NCBI RefSeq assembly: GCF_004339565.1 | Contig: NZ_SMFZ01000001.1 | Coordinates: 2,728,001 to 2,792,000, forward strand | Reading direction: 5' to 3' | From: Pseudonocardia endophytica | GTDB lineage: Bacteria; Actinomycetota; Actinomycetes; Mycobacteriales; Pseudonocardiaceae | Length of the DNA stretch: 64,000 nucleotides | Shown here: in pieces, positions 1-9,040 of the stretch | Layout: each line of letters starts with the position of its first letter | Position numbering within the stretch: position 1 is the stretch's first letter | Position numbers and translations under genes: made by a program | The notes under the pieces: model-generated | Told to the model about the DNA's origin: nothing | The model's database searches: none | Seen by the model: only the letters and a program-made list of their open reading frames with translations

Positions 1-1128
1 GCCGTGTCGCTGCTGACGATGGAGGCGCCCGACCCCACCGGCTACGGACGGATCGTCCGCCAGGGCGGTGCGGTGCACGCGATCGTCGAGCACGCCGACG
101 CCACGCCGGAACAGCGCGCGATCACGGAGGTCAACTCCGGGGTCTACGCGTTCGACGCGGCGTTCCTCGCCGACGGCCTCGCCGGGCTCGCCGCACACAA
201 CGAGCAGCAGGAGCTCTACCTCACCGACCTGATCGGCACCGCCGTCGACGGCGGGCGCCCGGTCGCGACCCTGACCTGCAACGACCGCTGGTCGCTGTGC
301 GGGGTGAACGACCGCGTGCAGCTGGCGGGCGTGCGCGCCGAGCTGAACCGCCGGGTGCTGGAGCGCTGGATGCTCGACGGCGTCACCGTCGTCGACCCGC
401 GGAGCACCTGGGTCGACGTGCAGGTCCGGCTGGGCACCGACGTCGTGCTGCACCCGGGTACTCAGCTGCACGGCCGGACGACCGTCGGCGACGGTGCGGA
501 GATCGGCCCGGACACCACCCTGCGTGACTGCGAGATCGGGGCAGGCGCCGCGGTCGTCCGGACCCACGGGTCGGAGTCGGTGATCGGCGACGGAGCATCG
601 GTCGGCCCGTTCGCCTACCTGCGCCCGCACGCACGGCTCGGCGCACGAGGGAAGATCGGCACGTTCGTCGAGGTCAAGAACTCGGACATCGGCGACGGGA
701 CGAAGGTCCCGCACCTGACCTACGTCGGCGACGCGACGATCGGCGAGATGAGCAACATCGGCGCCTCGTCGGTGTTCGTCAACTACGACGGCGTGCGCAA
801 GCAACGCACGGTGATCGGTTCGCATGTCCGGACCGGATCGGACACGATGTTCATCGCTCCGGTCCGGGTCGGCGACGGCGCCTACACCGGCGCCGGCACG
901 GTCCTGCGCGACGACGTGCCGCCGGGGGCGCTCGCCGTCTCCGGCGGGCCGCAGCGCACGATCGAGGGGTGGGTCGCGCGCAAGCGTCCCGGCACGGCCG
1001 CCGCCGAGGCGGCCGGACGCTCCGCAGATCCCGACGTCCCACAGACCGACCCCGCACAGAACGGCACGGGCCCGCACACCATCGCGGAACCGGCCGGTGA
1101 CACCCGCCGAGGAGGCACGACACGGTGA
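1..1128 (+). CDS. glmU: GlmU, bifunctional UDP-GlcNAc pyrophosphorylase / GlcN-1-P acetyltransferase (5' truncated by window)
   Basis: Cytosolic enzyme that acetylates glucosamine-1-phosphate and then uridylylates it to UDP-GlcNAc, the precursor of peptidoglycan. The frame is open from base 1, so the true start lies outside the window; about 110-120 N-terminal residues are missing if the protein has the usual ~490 aa. The rest of the nucleotidyltransferase domain is visible ([10 protein letters not shown]), followed by many hexapeptide repeats of a left-handed beta-helix acetyltransferase domain. VPHLTYVGD carries the expected catalytic His and NYDGV the acetyl-CoA side. The last ~45 residues are a Pro/Ala/Asp-rich tail. 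The TGA overlaps the GTG of prs, so the two are probably co-translated. Confidence 0.96.
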   Translation, partial: AVSLLTMEAPDPTGYGRIVRQGGAVHAIVEHADATPEQRAITEVNSGVYAFDAAFLADGLAGLAAHNEQQELYLTDLIGTAVDGGRPVATLTCNDRWSLCGVNDRVQLAGVRAELNRRVLERWMLDGVTVVDPRSTWVDVQVRLGTDVVLHPGTQLHGRTTVGDGAEIGPDTTLRDCEIGAGAAVVRTHGSESVIGDGASVGPFAYLRPHARLGARGKIGTFVEVKNSDIGDGTKVPHLTYVGDATIGEMSNIGASSVFVNYDGVRKQRTVIGSHVRTGSDTMFIAPVRVGDGAYTGAGTVLRDDVPPGALAVSGGPQRTIEGWVARKRPGTAAAEAAGRSADPDVPQTDPAQNGTGPHTIAEPAGDTRRGGTTR

Positions 1129-2105
1129 GCGCGATCGCAGGAACGCCGAAGAAGAACATGATGCTCTTCTCCGGCCGTGCGCACCCGGAGCTGGCCGAGC
1201 ACGTGGCCAAGGAGCTCGACGTCACGGTCACGCCGCAGTCGGCGTACTCGTTCGCCAACGGCGAGATCTTCGTCCGCTTCGAGGAGTCGGTGCGCGGGAG
1301 CGACGCGTTCGTCCTGCAGGCGCACTCCGCCCCGATCAACGAGTCGATCATGGAACACCTGATCATGGTCGACGCGCTCAAGCGCGGGTCCGCCAAGCGG
1401 ATCACCGTGGTCATGCCGTTCTGGGGCTACGCCCGGCAGGACAAGAAGCACCGCGGCCGCGAGCCCATCTCGGCCCGGCTCGTCGCGGACATGTTCAAGA
1501 CCGCGGGGGCCGACCGGATCCTCACCGTCGACCTGCACACCGCCCAGATCCAGGGCTTCTTCGACGGGCCGGTCGACCACCTGTTCGCGCTGCCGGTGCT
1601 CGCCGAGTACGTGAAGGCGTCGCGGCCCGATGCGAACTTCGCCGTCGTCTCCCCGGACTCCGGACGTGTGCGGCTGGCCGAGCGCTGGTCGGAGACGCTG
1701 GGCGGTACGCCGCTGGCGTTCATCCACAAGTCGCGCGACCCGCGCAAGCCGAACGAGGCCGTCGCGAACCGGGTGGTCGGTGACATCGAGGGCCGCTGCT
1801 GCGTCGTGATCGACGACATGATCGACACCGGTGGCACGGTGGCGAAAGCGGTCGACGTGCTCCTCAAGGAGGGTGCGTCGGACGTGATCGTCGCGGCGAC
1901 GCACGGCGTGCTGTCCGGACCGGCCACCGAGCGCCTCGCGAACTGCGGCGCCGACGAGGTCATCTTCACGGACACGCTCCCGATCCCGGAGGAGAAGCGG
2001 TTCCCGAAGATGACCGTTCTCCCGATCGCCCCGCTCCTGGCCGAGGCGATCCACCAGGTGTTCGAGGACGGATCGGTCACCAGTCTGTTCGACGGGAACG
2101 CCTGA
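1125..2105 (+). CDS. prs: Ribose-phosphate pyrophosphokinase (PRPP synthase)
   Basis: Converts ribose-5-phosphate and ATP to PRPP for nucleotide, His, Trp and (in these bacteria) arabinogalactan precursor synthesis. 326 aa, the usual class I length. Visible motifs: [16 protein letters not shown] (ATP/flexible loop), [11 protein letters not shown], and the PRPP-binding loop [12 protein letters not shown]. The GTG start overlaps the glmU stop as GTGA, which fixes the start and couples the genes. glmU-prs pairing is standard in actinobacteria. Confidence 0.97.
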   Translation: MSAIAGTPKKNMMLFSGRAHPELAEHVAKELDVTVTPQSAYSFANGEIFVRFEESVRGSDAFVLQAHSAPINESIMEHLIMVDALKRGSAKRITVVMPFWGYARQDKKHRGREPISARLVADMFKTAGADRILTVDLHTAQIQGFFDGPVDHLFALPVLAEYVKASRPDANFAVVSPDSGRVRLAERWSETLGGTPLAFIHKSRDPRKPNEAVANRVVGDIEGRCCVVIDDMIDTGGTVAKAVDVLLKEGASDVIVAATHGVLSGPATERLANCGADEVIFTDTLPIPEEKRFPKMTVLPIAPLLAEAIHQVFEDGSVTSLFDGNA

Positions 2106-2120
2106 GCACCTGATCCGTCG

Positions 2121-2136
2121 GGGCCGTGCACGGCCC
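2121..2136. terminator. Perfect 16-bp palindrome after prs
   Basis: GGGCCGTGCACGGCCC begins 15 bases past the prs stop. It is a perfect palindrome with no following T-run, so it could be an actinobacterial T-less terminator or an mRNA 3' stabiliser between prs and rplY. Function is inferred from position only. Confidence 0.4.
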
Positions 2137-2151
2137 GTCACCACGACCGCG

Positions 2152-2283
2152 TATCGTTGGCCCATCTCCGCGGCGAGGGCGGGTTGCACGACAAGCCCGC
2201 CGTGATCGACGTGGGCCGATCTCCGATCGCCCTCCTCGCCGCGCGCCGACGACATCGCACGACGCACGAGGAAGAGCAGAACC
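2152..2283 (+). promoter_or_regulatory. rplY promoter -10 and structured 5' leader
   Basis: TATCGT at 2152-2157 is a good -10 box; no clear -35 is seen. It would leave a leader of ~120 nt before rplY. The leader can fold two ways: a local hairpin pairing the GGCGGG region near 2179-2184 with CCCGCC at 2196-2201, or a long stem pairing GGCGAGGGCG (2172-2181) with the complementary stretch at 2228-2240. Both use the same G-rich strand, so they exclude each other. Autoregulation is a possibility only. Confidence 0.35.
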
Positions 2284-3003
2284 GTGGCCCAGACCCGCAT
2301 CGCCGCCGAGACCCGGACCGAGTTCGGCAAGGGCGCCGCCCGCCGCACCCGGAAGGCCGGCAAGATCCCCGCCGTCCTCTACGGGCACGGCACCGACCCG
2401 CAGCACCTGTCGCTGCCGTCGCTGGAGTTCGCCGCCGTCGTCCGCGAGCAGGGCCGTAACGCCGTGCTCGAGCTGGACGTCTCCGACGCGACCGGCGCCC
2501 CGCAGCTGGCGCTGACCAAGACCGTGGTCGTGCACCCGATCCGGCCGTACATCGAGCACGTCGACCTGCTGGTCATCAAGCGGGGCGAGAAGGTCGAGGT
2601 CGAGCTCGACGTCGTCGTCACCGGCGAGGCCGCCCCCGGCTCCCTCGTCTACCAGGACCTGAACACCGTCCTGGTCGAGGCCGACGTGCTGAACATCCCG
2701 GAGAACATCGAGGTCTCCGTCCAGGACGCCGAGATCGGGACCCAGTACCTGGCCGGCGAGCTCCGCCTGCCCGGTGGCGTCGAGCTGCGCACCGACCCGG
2801 AGTCCCTGGTCGTGCAGGTCGCCGCGGCGCCGACCGAGGAAGAGCTCGAGGCCGAGATCGACACCGAGGGTGCCGGCGTGGTCGAGGACGCCTCCGACGA
2901 GGAGGAGGCCGCCGCCGAGGCCGCCGAGGGCGAGTCGGACGAGTCCTCCGAGGACGGCGACTCCGGCTCCGAGGGCGGCGACTCCGAGTCCTCCGACTCG
3001 TGA
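2284..3003 (+). CDS. rplY: 50S ribosomal protein L25/general stress protein Ctc
   Basis: Long (CTC-type) L25 that binds 5S rRNA. 239 aa from GTG; starts [20 protein letters not shown], the typical N-terminal beta-barrel, with the [11 protein letters not shown] motif, then the C-terminal TL5-like domain to about residue 185. The last ~50 residues are almost all Glu, Asp, Ser and Ala, the acidic tail common in actinobacterial homologues. Followed by pth with a GTGA overlap, the usual rplY-pth pair. Confidence 0.96.
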   Translation: MAQTRIAAETRTEFGKGAARRTRKAGKIPAVLYGHGTDPQHLSLPSLEFAAVVREQGRNAVLELDVSDATGAPQLALTKTVVVHPIRPYIEHVDLLVIKRGEKVEVELDVVVTGEAAPGSLVYQDLNTVLVEADVLNIPENIEVSVQDAEIGTQYLAGELRLPGGVELRTDPESLVVQVAAAPTEEELEAEIDTEGAGVVEDASDEEEAAAEAAEGESDESSEDGDSGSEGGDSESSDS

Positions 3004-3590
3004 GCCCGGTGCCGGGCCCCGCTCTGGTGGTCGGGCTCGGCAACCCGGGTCCGGAGTACGCCGAGACCCGGCACAACGTCGGCTTCCTCGTCGCCGATCT
3101 GCTGGCGGCGAGGGCCGGCGCCCGGTTCTCGGTGCACAAGCGGTCGAACGCCGAGATCGCCCAGGGCCGTCTGGCCGGGCGTCCGGTGACCGTGGCCAAG
3201 CCGCGGACGTACATGAACGTCAGCGGCGGCCCGGTCGCCGGGCTCGTCCGGTACTTCTCGGTGCCCGCCGAGGAGGTCGTCGTCGTGCACGACGACCTGG
3301 ACCTCGGCTTCGGCGTCATCCGCCTCAAGCGCGGAGGCGGCGAAGGCGGGCACAACGGGCTGCGGTCGATCAGCCAGTCCGTCGGGACCAGGGACTACCT
3401 GCGCGTGCGGTTCGGCATCGGCCGTCCGCCCGGTCGTCAGGACCCGGCCGACTACGTGCTCAAGCGGTTCTCCACGCCGGAGCGCAAGGAGCTGGAGTTC
3501 GCCGTGGACCTGGCCGTGGACGCGACCGAGGCGCTACTCGAACAGGGTCTGGAACCGGCGCAGAACCGGTTCCACGCACTGTCGGGCTGA
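3000..3590 (+). CDS. pth: Peptidyl-tRNA hydrolase
   Basis: Cleaves peptidyl-tRNA released by ribosome drop-off. 196 aa, normal for the bacterial Pth family. [20 protein letters not shown] contains the catalytic His and the conserved Asn; TYMNVSG has the substrate-binding Asn; HDDLDL the catalytic Asp; [12 protein letters not shown] is the family signature. GTG at 3000 overlaps the rplY stop, implying translational coupling. Confidence 0.97.
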   Translation: MSPVPGPALVVGLGNPGPEYAETRHNVGFLVADLLAARAGARFSVHKRSNAEIAQGRLAGRPVTVAKPRTYMNVSGGPVAGLVRYFSVPAEEVVVVHDDLDLGFGVIRLKRGGGEGGHNGLRSISQSVGTRDYLRVRFGIGRPPGRQDPADYVLKRFSTPERKELEFAVDLAVDATEALLEQGLEPAQNRFHALSG

Positions 3591-3662
3591 GGTCGGCGGG
3601 CGGGCCGGGACGGAGACGCCGCCGATCCGCTCGACATGAACACCACTGTCGTCCCGGACGAC
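3591..3662. terminator. Inverted repeats between convergent pth and acyl-AMP ligase
   Basis: GGTCGGCGG (3591-3599) can pair with CCGCCGATC further on, and GTCGTCCCGGACGAC (3648-3662) is a 15-bp palindrome. They lie between the convergent stops of pth and the ligase gene and could act as a two-way terminator. No T-tract is present. Confidence 0.35.
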
Positions 3663-3703
3663 GCTGAGAACCGTGACGTCCATCTCGGCCCGTCGCCCGC
3701 CAC

Positions 3704-5374
3704 CTACCCCGTCGTGATCAGATCCGCCGTGGCGGCGCGGCGAAGCTTCCCCGACGGTGTCTTGGGCAGACTCCCCGGCGCCAGGACCACGACCTCACCG
3801 GGCCGTACACCGACGGCCGAGAACACCCGCCCGACGACGTCGTCGCGGATCGCCTTCACCGCGTCGTCGGAGTCCGCGTTCCGGGCCTCCACCACCACCG
3901 CGAACGTCTCGCGCCGCCGCCCGTCCCCCGCGGCGAGGCGCACGGCGACGACGTTGCCCGCCCGCACCCCGTCGGCCGTGCCCGCGGCGCGTTCGATGTC
4001 GGTCGGGTAGATGTTGCGGCCGCCCATGATGATCACGTCCTTGGTCCGTCCACAGACGACGACGGCGCCGGACTCGGTCCGGTACCCCTCGTCACCCGTG
4101 TCGAACCATCCGGCCGTGTCCTGAGTGGACACCGGACCGTCCACGGTGAGGTATCCCGGCGTCACGGCCTCGCCGCGCAGTTGCAGCGCACCGACCTCGC
4201 GCGGACCGAGCACCTGCCCCTTCCCGTCCACGGCGCGGACCTCGAGTCCCGGCAGCGGCGGCCCCAGCTCCGGGAACGCACGTGACGGGCGGTCGGAGAT
4301 CGCGGGCGTGGCACGCCTGCCGTTCTCCAGGGAGTCGGCGTCGATCTCGTCCACCTGCAGTCCGGTATGGACAGGAGCGAACGAGACGCCGAGCGCGGTC
4401 TCGGCCATTCCGTAGGCGCACAGCACGGACTCGGGTCGCAGCCCGAAGCGCGCGCCCGCGTCGGTGAACGCGGCCACCGCGACCGGGTCGATCGGCTCGG
4501 CACCGTTCAGGGCGATGCGCAGCGACGACAGGTCGAGCTCCCCGTCGTCGACGCGCGCGAGCTGGCGGCCGAGGATCGCGTACGCGAAGTTCGGTGCGGC
4601 GGTGACCGTCCCGCGGTACTTGGAGATCAGCTCCGCCCACAGGCGCGGACGGGCCAGGAACTCGGCGGGCGTGACGGTCACGAGGTCCAGGCCGACGGTC
4701 ATCGGGATCGTCAGGAAGCCGACCATCCCCATGTCGTGGAACAGCGGGAGCCACGACACCATCCGGTCGGTCGCGACGTCCAGTTCGGACGCCTCGACCA
4801 TCGCCGCGATGTTCGCGTGCAGGTTCCCGTGGGTGATCCGCACGGCCTTCGGCGTGGCCGTGGAACCGCTGGTCAGCTGGAGCAGGGCCGTGTCGGACTC
4901 CGCGGCCACCGAGGCGTCGGGCGTGAACCCGGAGGCGTCGCCCTCCAGCGAGGAGAGCGTGCGGAACGCGACACCCTGCTCGGTCAGCACCGGCGCGAGC
5001 GCGTCGAACGGCGGGCCCAGCAGCACCATCGTCGCGTCGATCATGCGGAGCGTCTCGACGGTGTCCTGCGCCCAGACGGCGAGATCGGTGCGCTGCGTCG
5101 GCTGGTGCAGCATCGTCACGCTGCCGCCGCAGAGCCAGACCGCCTGCGCCGCAGGAGCGATGGCCGCCGGCTCGCCGGCGAGCACACCGACCGCCCCGCC
5201 GTGCGCGAGACCCGGCACACCGTCCGCCCCCTCGGCGAGTGCGGCCGCGGCGGCGCGGGCGGCGTGGTGCACCTCGACCCACGAGCGGCTCAGCGGCTCG
5301 TGCGGCTCGCCGGTGGTCATCCCCCGGGTCGCGCCGGACGCGGACTCCAGCATCGTCGCCAGAAAGCGTGACAT
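3704..5374 (-). CDS. Fatty acyl-AMP ligase / AMP-binding protein (Pks16-like FadD)
   Basis: Member of the ANL adenylation superfamily that activates a carboxylic (probably fatty) acid as acyl-AMP. 556 aa. LTSGSTATPKAV is the phosphate loop; SWLPLFHDMGMVG is the form typical of fatty acyl-AMP ligases; GWFDTGDEGY and GRTKDVIIMGGRNIYP are the hinge region; PKTPSGKLRR carries the catalytic Lys. Its place beside pth matches pks16 in M. tuberculosis. The ATG follows TAGTGT by 6 nt, so the mRNA is probably leaderless. Substrate cannot be told from sequence; CoA ligase activity is the alternative. Confidence 0.88.
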   Translation of the reverse strand: MSRFLATMLESASGATRGMTTGEPHEPLSRSWVEVHHAARAAAAALAEGADGVPGLAHGGAVGVLAGEPAAIAPAAQAVWLCGGSVTMLHQPTQRTDLAVWAQDTVETLRMIDATMVLLGPPFDALAPVLTEQGVAFRTLSSLEGDASGFTPDASVAAESDTALLQLTSGSTATPKAVRITHGNLHANIAAMVEASELDVATDRMVSWLPLFHDMGMVGFLTIPMTVGLDLVTVTPAEFLARPRLWAELISKYRGTVTAAPNFAYAILGRQLARVDDGELDLSSLRIALNGAEPIDPVAVAAFTDAGARFGLRPESVLCAYGMAETALGVSFAPVHTGLQVDEIDADSLENGRRATPAISDRPSRAFPELGPPLPGLEVRAVDGKGQVLGPREVGALQLRGEAVTPGYLTVDGPVSTQDTAGWFDTGDEGYRTESGAVVVCGRTKDVIIMGGRNIYPTDIERAAGTADGVRAGNVVAVRLAAGDGRRRETFAVVVEARNADSDDAVKAIRDDVVGRVFSAVGVRPGEVVVLAPGSLPKTPSGKLRRAATADLITTG

Positions 5375-5441
5375 GACGCCACACTACGGGCGCCGGATGA
5401 ACGGCATCCCCACCGGAGGCGTCGGCGTAGCATCCGGCGAC

Positions 5442-6803
5442 GTGTCAGAGCGTCCCGTCCCGCCGCCCCCGCCCGCCGAGCTCGCCGACGCGGTGAGCCG
5501 CGTCCTGCCGGGCGCCCGCACCGATCTCGAGTCGCTCGTGCGGATCCCGAGCATCTGGGCCGATCCAGCGCACGCCGACGACACCCGTCGCAGCGCGGAG
5601 GCGGTCGCCGAGCTGGCCCGCGCGGCGGGTCCGGAGTCGGTCCGGATCATCCAGGCCGACGGCGGCGCACCGGCGGTCGTCGCGCACTGGCCTGCGCCGG
5701 AGGGCATGCCGACGGTGATGCTCTACGCCCACCACGACGTGCAGCCGACCGGCGGCGACGACCAGTGGACGTCGCACCCGTTCGAGCCCACCGAACGCGA
5801 CGGCCGCCTCTACGGCCGCGGCGCCGCGGACGACAAGGCCGGCGTGATGACGCACCTGGCCGTCCTGCGCGCCTACGACGGCCGCCCACCGGTCGGCGTC
5901 ACGCTGTTCATCGAGGGCGAGGAGGAGTCCGGCTCCCCGACGCTGACGGCTCTGCTGGCCGAGCACCACGGGTCGCTCGCCGCGGACGTCATCGTGATCG
6001 CGGACGCGGCGAACCCGGCCGTCGACGTGCCGGCGCTGACGACGAGCCTGCGGGGGCTCGTCGACGTCGTCGTGGACGTCGCGATGCTGGAGCGGCCCGT
6101 GCACTCCGGTGTCTACGGTGGACCGGTCGGCGACGCGCTGACCGCGTTGTGCCACACGCTGGCCTCGCTGCACGACGACAAGGGCGAGGTCGCCGTTCCG
6201 GGTCTGGTCGTCGCGGCGAGCGACGCCCCCGACCAGGACGAGGCGACGTTCCGCAGCGACGTCGGCCTGCTCGACGGCGTGGAGCTGCTCGGCAGCGGCA
6301 CGATCCCGGAGCGGGTCACGCACAAGCCGGCCGTCGCCGTGCTCGGCATCGACGCGCCGCGGGTGGCCGAGTCGTCGAACGTGCTGCTCCCCAGGGCCAG
6401 GGCGATGGTGAGCATGCGGCTGGCTCCCGGCCAGGACGCCGCCGAGGCGCAGCGGGCGCTCGCCGACCACCTGGAGAAGCACGTGCCGTGGGGCGCCCAG
6501 GTGACGACGACGCCGGGCACCGGGGTCGCGGAGCCGTACACGCTCGAGGCCACCGGCCCGGTCTACGACGCGGCCCGGCGCGCGTTCTCCTCGGCGTACG
6601 GCAACTCGTCGGTGGAGACGGGGATCGGCGGCTCGATCCCGTTCATCGCCGAGTTCGCCAGGACGTTCCCGGGCGCGGCCGTGCTGGTCACCGGCGTCGG
6701 CGACCCGGCGAGCCGCTGGCACGGCATCGACGAGAGCCTGCACCTGGAGATGTTCTCCCGCGGTGTGCTCGCCGAGGCGCTGCTGCTGCAGCGGCTGGCC
6801 TAG
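5442..6803 (+). CDS. M20 family dipeptidase/metallopeptidase
   Basis: Cytosolic dinuclear-zinc peptidase of the M20 (PepV/carnosinase-like) family. 453 aa. Metal ligands are visible in order: YAHHDVQPTGG (His, Asp), GRGAADDKAG (bridging Asp), IEGEEESGSP (catalytic Glu pair), DAANPAVD, and SRWHGIDESLH (C-terminal His). The lid/dimerisation domain lies between. Start chosen at GTG 5442: TAGCAT at 5428-5433 is a -10 box 8 nt upstream, giving a leaderless mRNA; an ATG at 5397 lies upstream of that box and would not be transcribed from it. Divergent from the acyl-AMP ligase. Confidence 0.88.
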   Translation: MSERPVPPPPPAELADAVSRVLPGARTDLESLVRIPSIWADPAHADDTRRSAEAVAELARAAGPESVRIIQADGGAPAVVAHWPAPEGMPTVMLYAHHDVQPTGGDDQWTSHPFEPTERDGRLYGRGAADDKAGVMTHLAVLRAYDGRPPVGVTLFIEGEEESGSPTLTALLAEHHGSLAADVIVIADAANPAVDVPALTTSLRGLVDVVVDVAMLERPVHSGVYGGPVGDALTALCHTLASLHDDKGEVAVPGLVVAASDAPDQDEATFRSDVGLLDGVELLGSGTIPERVTHKPAVAVLGIDAPRVAESSNVLLPRARAMVSMRLAPGQDAAEAQRALADHLEKHVPWGAQVTTTPGTGVAEPYTLEATGPVYDAARRAFSSAYGNSSVETGIGGSIPFIAEFARTFPGAAVLVTGVGDPASRWHGIDESLHLEMFSRGVLAEALLLQRLA

Positions 6804-7390
6804 CCGACGACCTGGACCGTGTCACCCGGCTGCAGGGTGGCGAAGAACCTCTTCGCCGACGTGCTGCCGAGGTGCAGGCAGCCGGCCGAGCGGGTGCTCA
6901 GGCTGCCGGTGTGGAACGCGACGCCCGGGTAGAAGAACACCGAGTACGGCATCGGCGCGTCGAACTGGCGGCTGTGGTAGTTCCGCACCTTGTTCGACAC
7001 CGCGAACGTACCCGTCGGGGTCGGCTCGCCCCTGCGTCCGCCCAGCACGCCGACCGGCCCGTAGGTCACGCGACCGTTGCCGTCCATCAGCCACGCCTTG
7101 CGGGCGCCCAGCGAGACGCACGCCTCGACGCCCGGCCCGCACGGCGGGCGGTTCGCCGCCAGCGCCCGGCCCGCCGACGCCGTCGACTCGGACATCGACG
7201 TCGTCGCCGAGGCCGCGACGAGCGACTGGACACGCCCGGCGGGCACCACGGTCGCCGCCGGCAGCACCGCAGCCGTCGCCTCCTTCTCCGGGCCTGCTGC
7301 GGAGGCGGCACCGGTGACCGTCGTCGCCACGAGAGCGGCCACGGCGAGCACGATGGTGGCCAGGAGCGGACGGCGGGCAGCGGGCTTCAC
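6800..7390 (-). CDS. L,D-transpeptidase (YkuD), secreted, copy 1
   Basis: Predicted exported YkuD-fold enzyme forming 3-3 peptidoglycan cross-links. 196 aa from GTG at 7390, chosen because it begins a signal peptide (KPAARRPLLATIVLAV followed by an Ala-rich h-region) and has a G-rich ribosome site upstream. The catalytic region reads FHTGSLSTRSAGCLHLG: the Cys is present but the residue two after it is His, not the usual Arg/Asn. About 120 C-terminal residues match the neighbouring transpeptidase closely (KAWL.DG.G.VTYGPV, PTP.GTF.VS, SRQFD), so the pair is a tandem duplication. The stop overlaps the convergent M20 gene. TACGAT at about 7429-7434 is a possible -10. Confidence 0.85.
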   Translation of the reverse strand: MKPAARRPLLATIVLAVAALVATTVTGAASAAGPEKEATAAVLPAATVVPAGRVQSLVAASATTSMSESTASAGRALAANRPPCGPGVEACVSLGARKAWLMDGNGRVTYGPVGVLGGRRGEPTPTGTFAVSNKVRNYHSRQFDAPMPYSVFFYPGVAFHTGSLSTRSAGCLHLGSTSAKRFFATLQPGDTVQVVG

Positions 7391-7516
7391 GGGACCCCCA
7401 GAGTTGAGACGAGGCGATCGGATGGCGCGGATCGTAGACCCCACCGCGTCACCCGATCGGTGGCCGTGACCACTCTGCAACCGCTCCGGAGCCATTGCGT
7501 GGCGGGGAATCCGTCC

Positions 7517-8023
7517 TCAGGGGACGACCTGGACGAGATCACCCTCCCGCAGTGCCCCGAAGAACGCCGCGGACGACTTCTGTCCGAGATGGACACAGCC
7601 GTTCGAGTTCTCCGACGGGTTCCCGCCGTGGAACGCGATCCCCGGCGCGAAGAACACGGAGTTCGGCATCGGCGCGTTGTCGAACTGGCGGCTCAGGTGG
7701 TCGCGGTCCTTCCACGACACGGTGAACGTGCCGACCGGTGTCGGGTCGGAGCGGCTGCCGCCGCGCGCCGCGACGGGCCCGTAGGTCACGTGCCCCGCGC
7801 CGTCGGTGAGCCAGGCCTTGTGCGCGGAGAGATCGACGCAGGCGCGCGCCGTCGGAGCACAGGGCACCTCGGCCCGCGCGGGAGCCGCGGGAGCGGGAGC
7901 GACGGGAGCCGGCGGCGCGGGCGGGGGCTCCGGCGCGGCCTGCGCCGGCGCGGCCATGCCGCCCACGGCTGCGGCGGACAGCGTGCCTGCGGCCAGCACG
8001 GCGAGTCGGCGGGCGGGTGTCAT
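7517..8023 (-). CDS. L,D-transpeptidase (YkuD), secreted, copy 2
   Basis: Exported YkuD-type peptidoglycan transpeptidase. 168 aa. ATG at 8023 is preceded by AAGGAGG, a near-perfect ribosome site. Signal peptide ends about AAPAQA, followed by a Pro/Ala linker and then the catalytic domain with GIAFHGGNPSENSNGCVHLG. As in copy 1, His follows in place of the usual Arg/Asn after the active Cys. Lies directly upstream of copy 1 on the same strand; 126 bp separate them, with room for a separate promoter for copy 1. Confidence 0.86.
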   Translation of the reverse strand: MTPARRLAVLAAGTLSAAAVGGMAAPAQAAPEPPPAPPAPVAPAPAAPARAEVPCAPTARACVDLSAHKAWLTDGAGHVTYGPVAARGGSRSDPTPVGTFTVSWKDRDHLSRQFDNAPMPNSVFFAPGIAFHGGNPSENSNGCVHLGQKSSAAFFGALREGDLVQVVP

Positions 8024-8206
8024 ACGGCCTCCTTCGGGGGCGGTGGACCGTTCCGTCGGATGGCGTACCCACCCCTCGAACGGGCTCACACGGCCTGAAC
8101 CGGGATATCCGGGAAAGCGCTGGTGAGCGCGGGTCACGACCTCTTCCGGACCGGAAGCACCGCCGCCGCAGGGAATGCCATGGACGGTGGACGGGTACCA
8201 GGGACC

Positions 8207-9040
8207 GTGAGATTCGGAATCGCCACGTTCGTGACCGACGAAGGAATCCGGCCCGCCGCGCTCGGGCGCGCGCTGGAGGAACGCGGGTTCGACTCGGTGT
8301 TCCTGGCCGAGCACTCGCACATCCCGACGAGCCGGGAGTCGCCGTACCCGGGCGGCGGCGACCTCCCCCGCGTCTACTACCGCACGCTCGACCCGTTCGT
8401 CACGCTCGCCGCGATGGCCGACGCGACGACGGACCTGCTGCTCGGCACCGGGATCATCCTGCTGCCGCAGCGCGACCTGATCCACACGGCGAACGAGGCC
8501 GCGTCCGTCGACCTGATCTCCGACGGGCGGCTGGTCCTCGGGGTCGGCGCCGGATGGAACCGCGAGGAGATGCGCAACCACGGCGTGGACCCGAAGAAGC
8601 GGGGCCCGCTGATGACCGAGCAGCTCGCGGCGCTCAAGGAGCTGTGGACGTCCGACGAGGCGGAGTTCCACGGCGAGCACGTCGACTTCGACCCGGTCTA
8701 CCTCTGGCCGAAGCCGGCCCGCTCGCCGCACCCGCCGATCTACCTGGGCGGCGAGAGCGACGCGGCGCTGACCCGGCTCGTCGAGCAGGGCGACGGGTGG
8801 TTGCCGCGTGGTGGACAGTCCCCCGAGGACATCACGCGCCTCCGCGCCTGGTTGGCCGACCACGGGAAGCCGGACGTGCCGACGACGCTGTTCGGTGGGC
8901 CGACGGACCCGGAGAAGCTGGCGCCCTATGTGGACTCCGGTGACCTCGAGCGCGTGACGTTCATGCTCCCGACCCGACCAGAGGCCGAGACGCTGTCCAT
9001 CCTGGACGACTACGCGAAGGTCGCGGAGCGCTTCAGCTGA
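8207..9040 (+). CDS. LLM-class (luciferase-like) F420-dependent oxidoreductase
   Basis: TIM-barrel flavin or F420-dependent oxidoreductase, substrate unknown. 277 aa from GTG 8207 (VRFGIATFVTDEGI), the usual first strand of this family; an ATG at 8180 would add nine residues. Signatures: EERGFDSVFLAEHSHIP, LGTGIILLPQRD, DLISDGRLVLGVGAGWNREE and PIYLGGES. The length fits the F420-type subgroup. Its last 8 bp overlap the convergent hydrolase. Confidence 0.88.
   Translation: MRFGIATFVTDEGIRPAALGRALEERGFDSVFLAEHSHIPTSRESPYPGGGDLPRVYYRTLDPFVTLAAMADATTDLLLGTGIILLPQRDLIHTANEAASVDLISDGRLVLGVGAGWNREEMRNHGVDPKKRGPLMTEQLAALKELWTSDEAEFHGEHVDFDPVYLWPKPARSPHPPIYLGGESDAALTRLVEQGDGWLPRGGQSPEDITRLRAWLADHGKPDVPTTLFGGPTDPEKLAPYVDSGDLERVTFMLPTRPEAETLSILDDYAKVAERFS

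Noticed and set aside
882-2363. Long antisense reading frame over glmU and prs
   Set aside because: High G+C opens long frames by chance; it opposes two sure genes and has a low-complexity Arg/Ala/Gly composition. The same holds for other long antisense frames (for example 12935-15406 and 33326-35707).
5397-5441. ATG at 5397 as start of the M20 peptidase
   Set aside because: It lies upstream of the best -10 box (TAGCAT, 5428-5433); the GTG at 5442 fits a leaderless mRNA.
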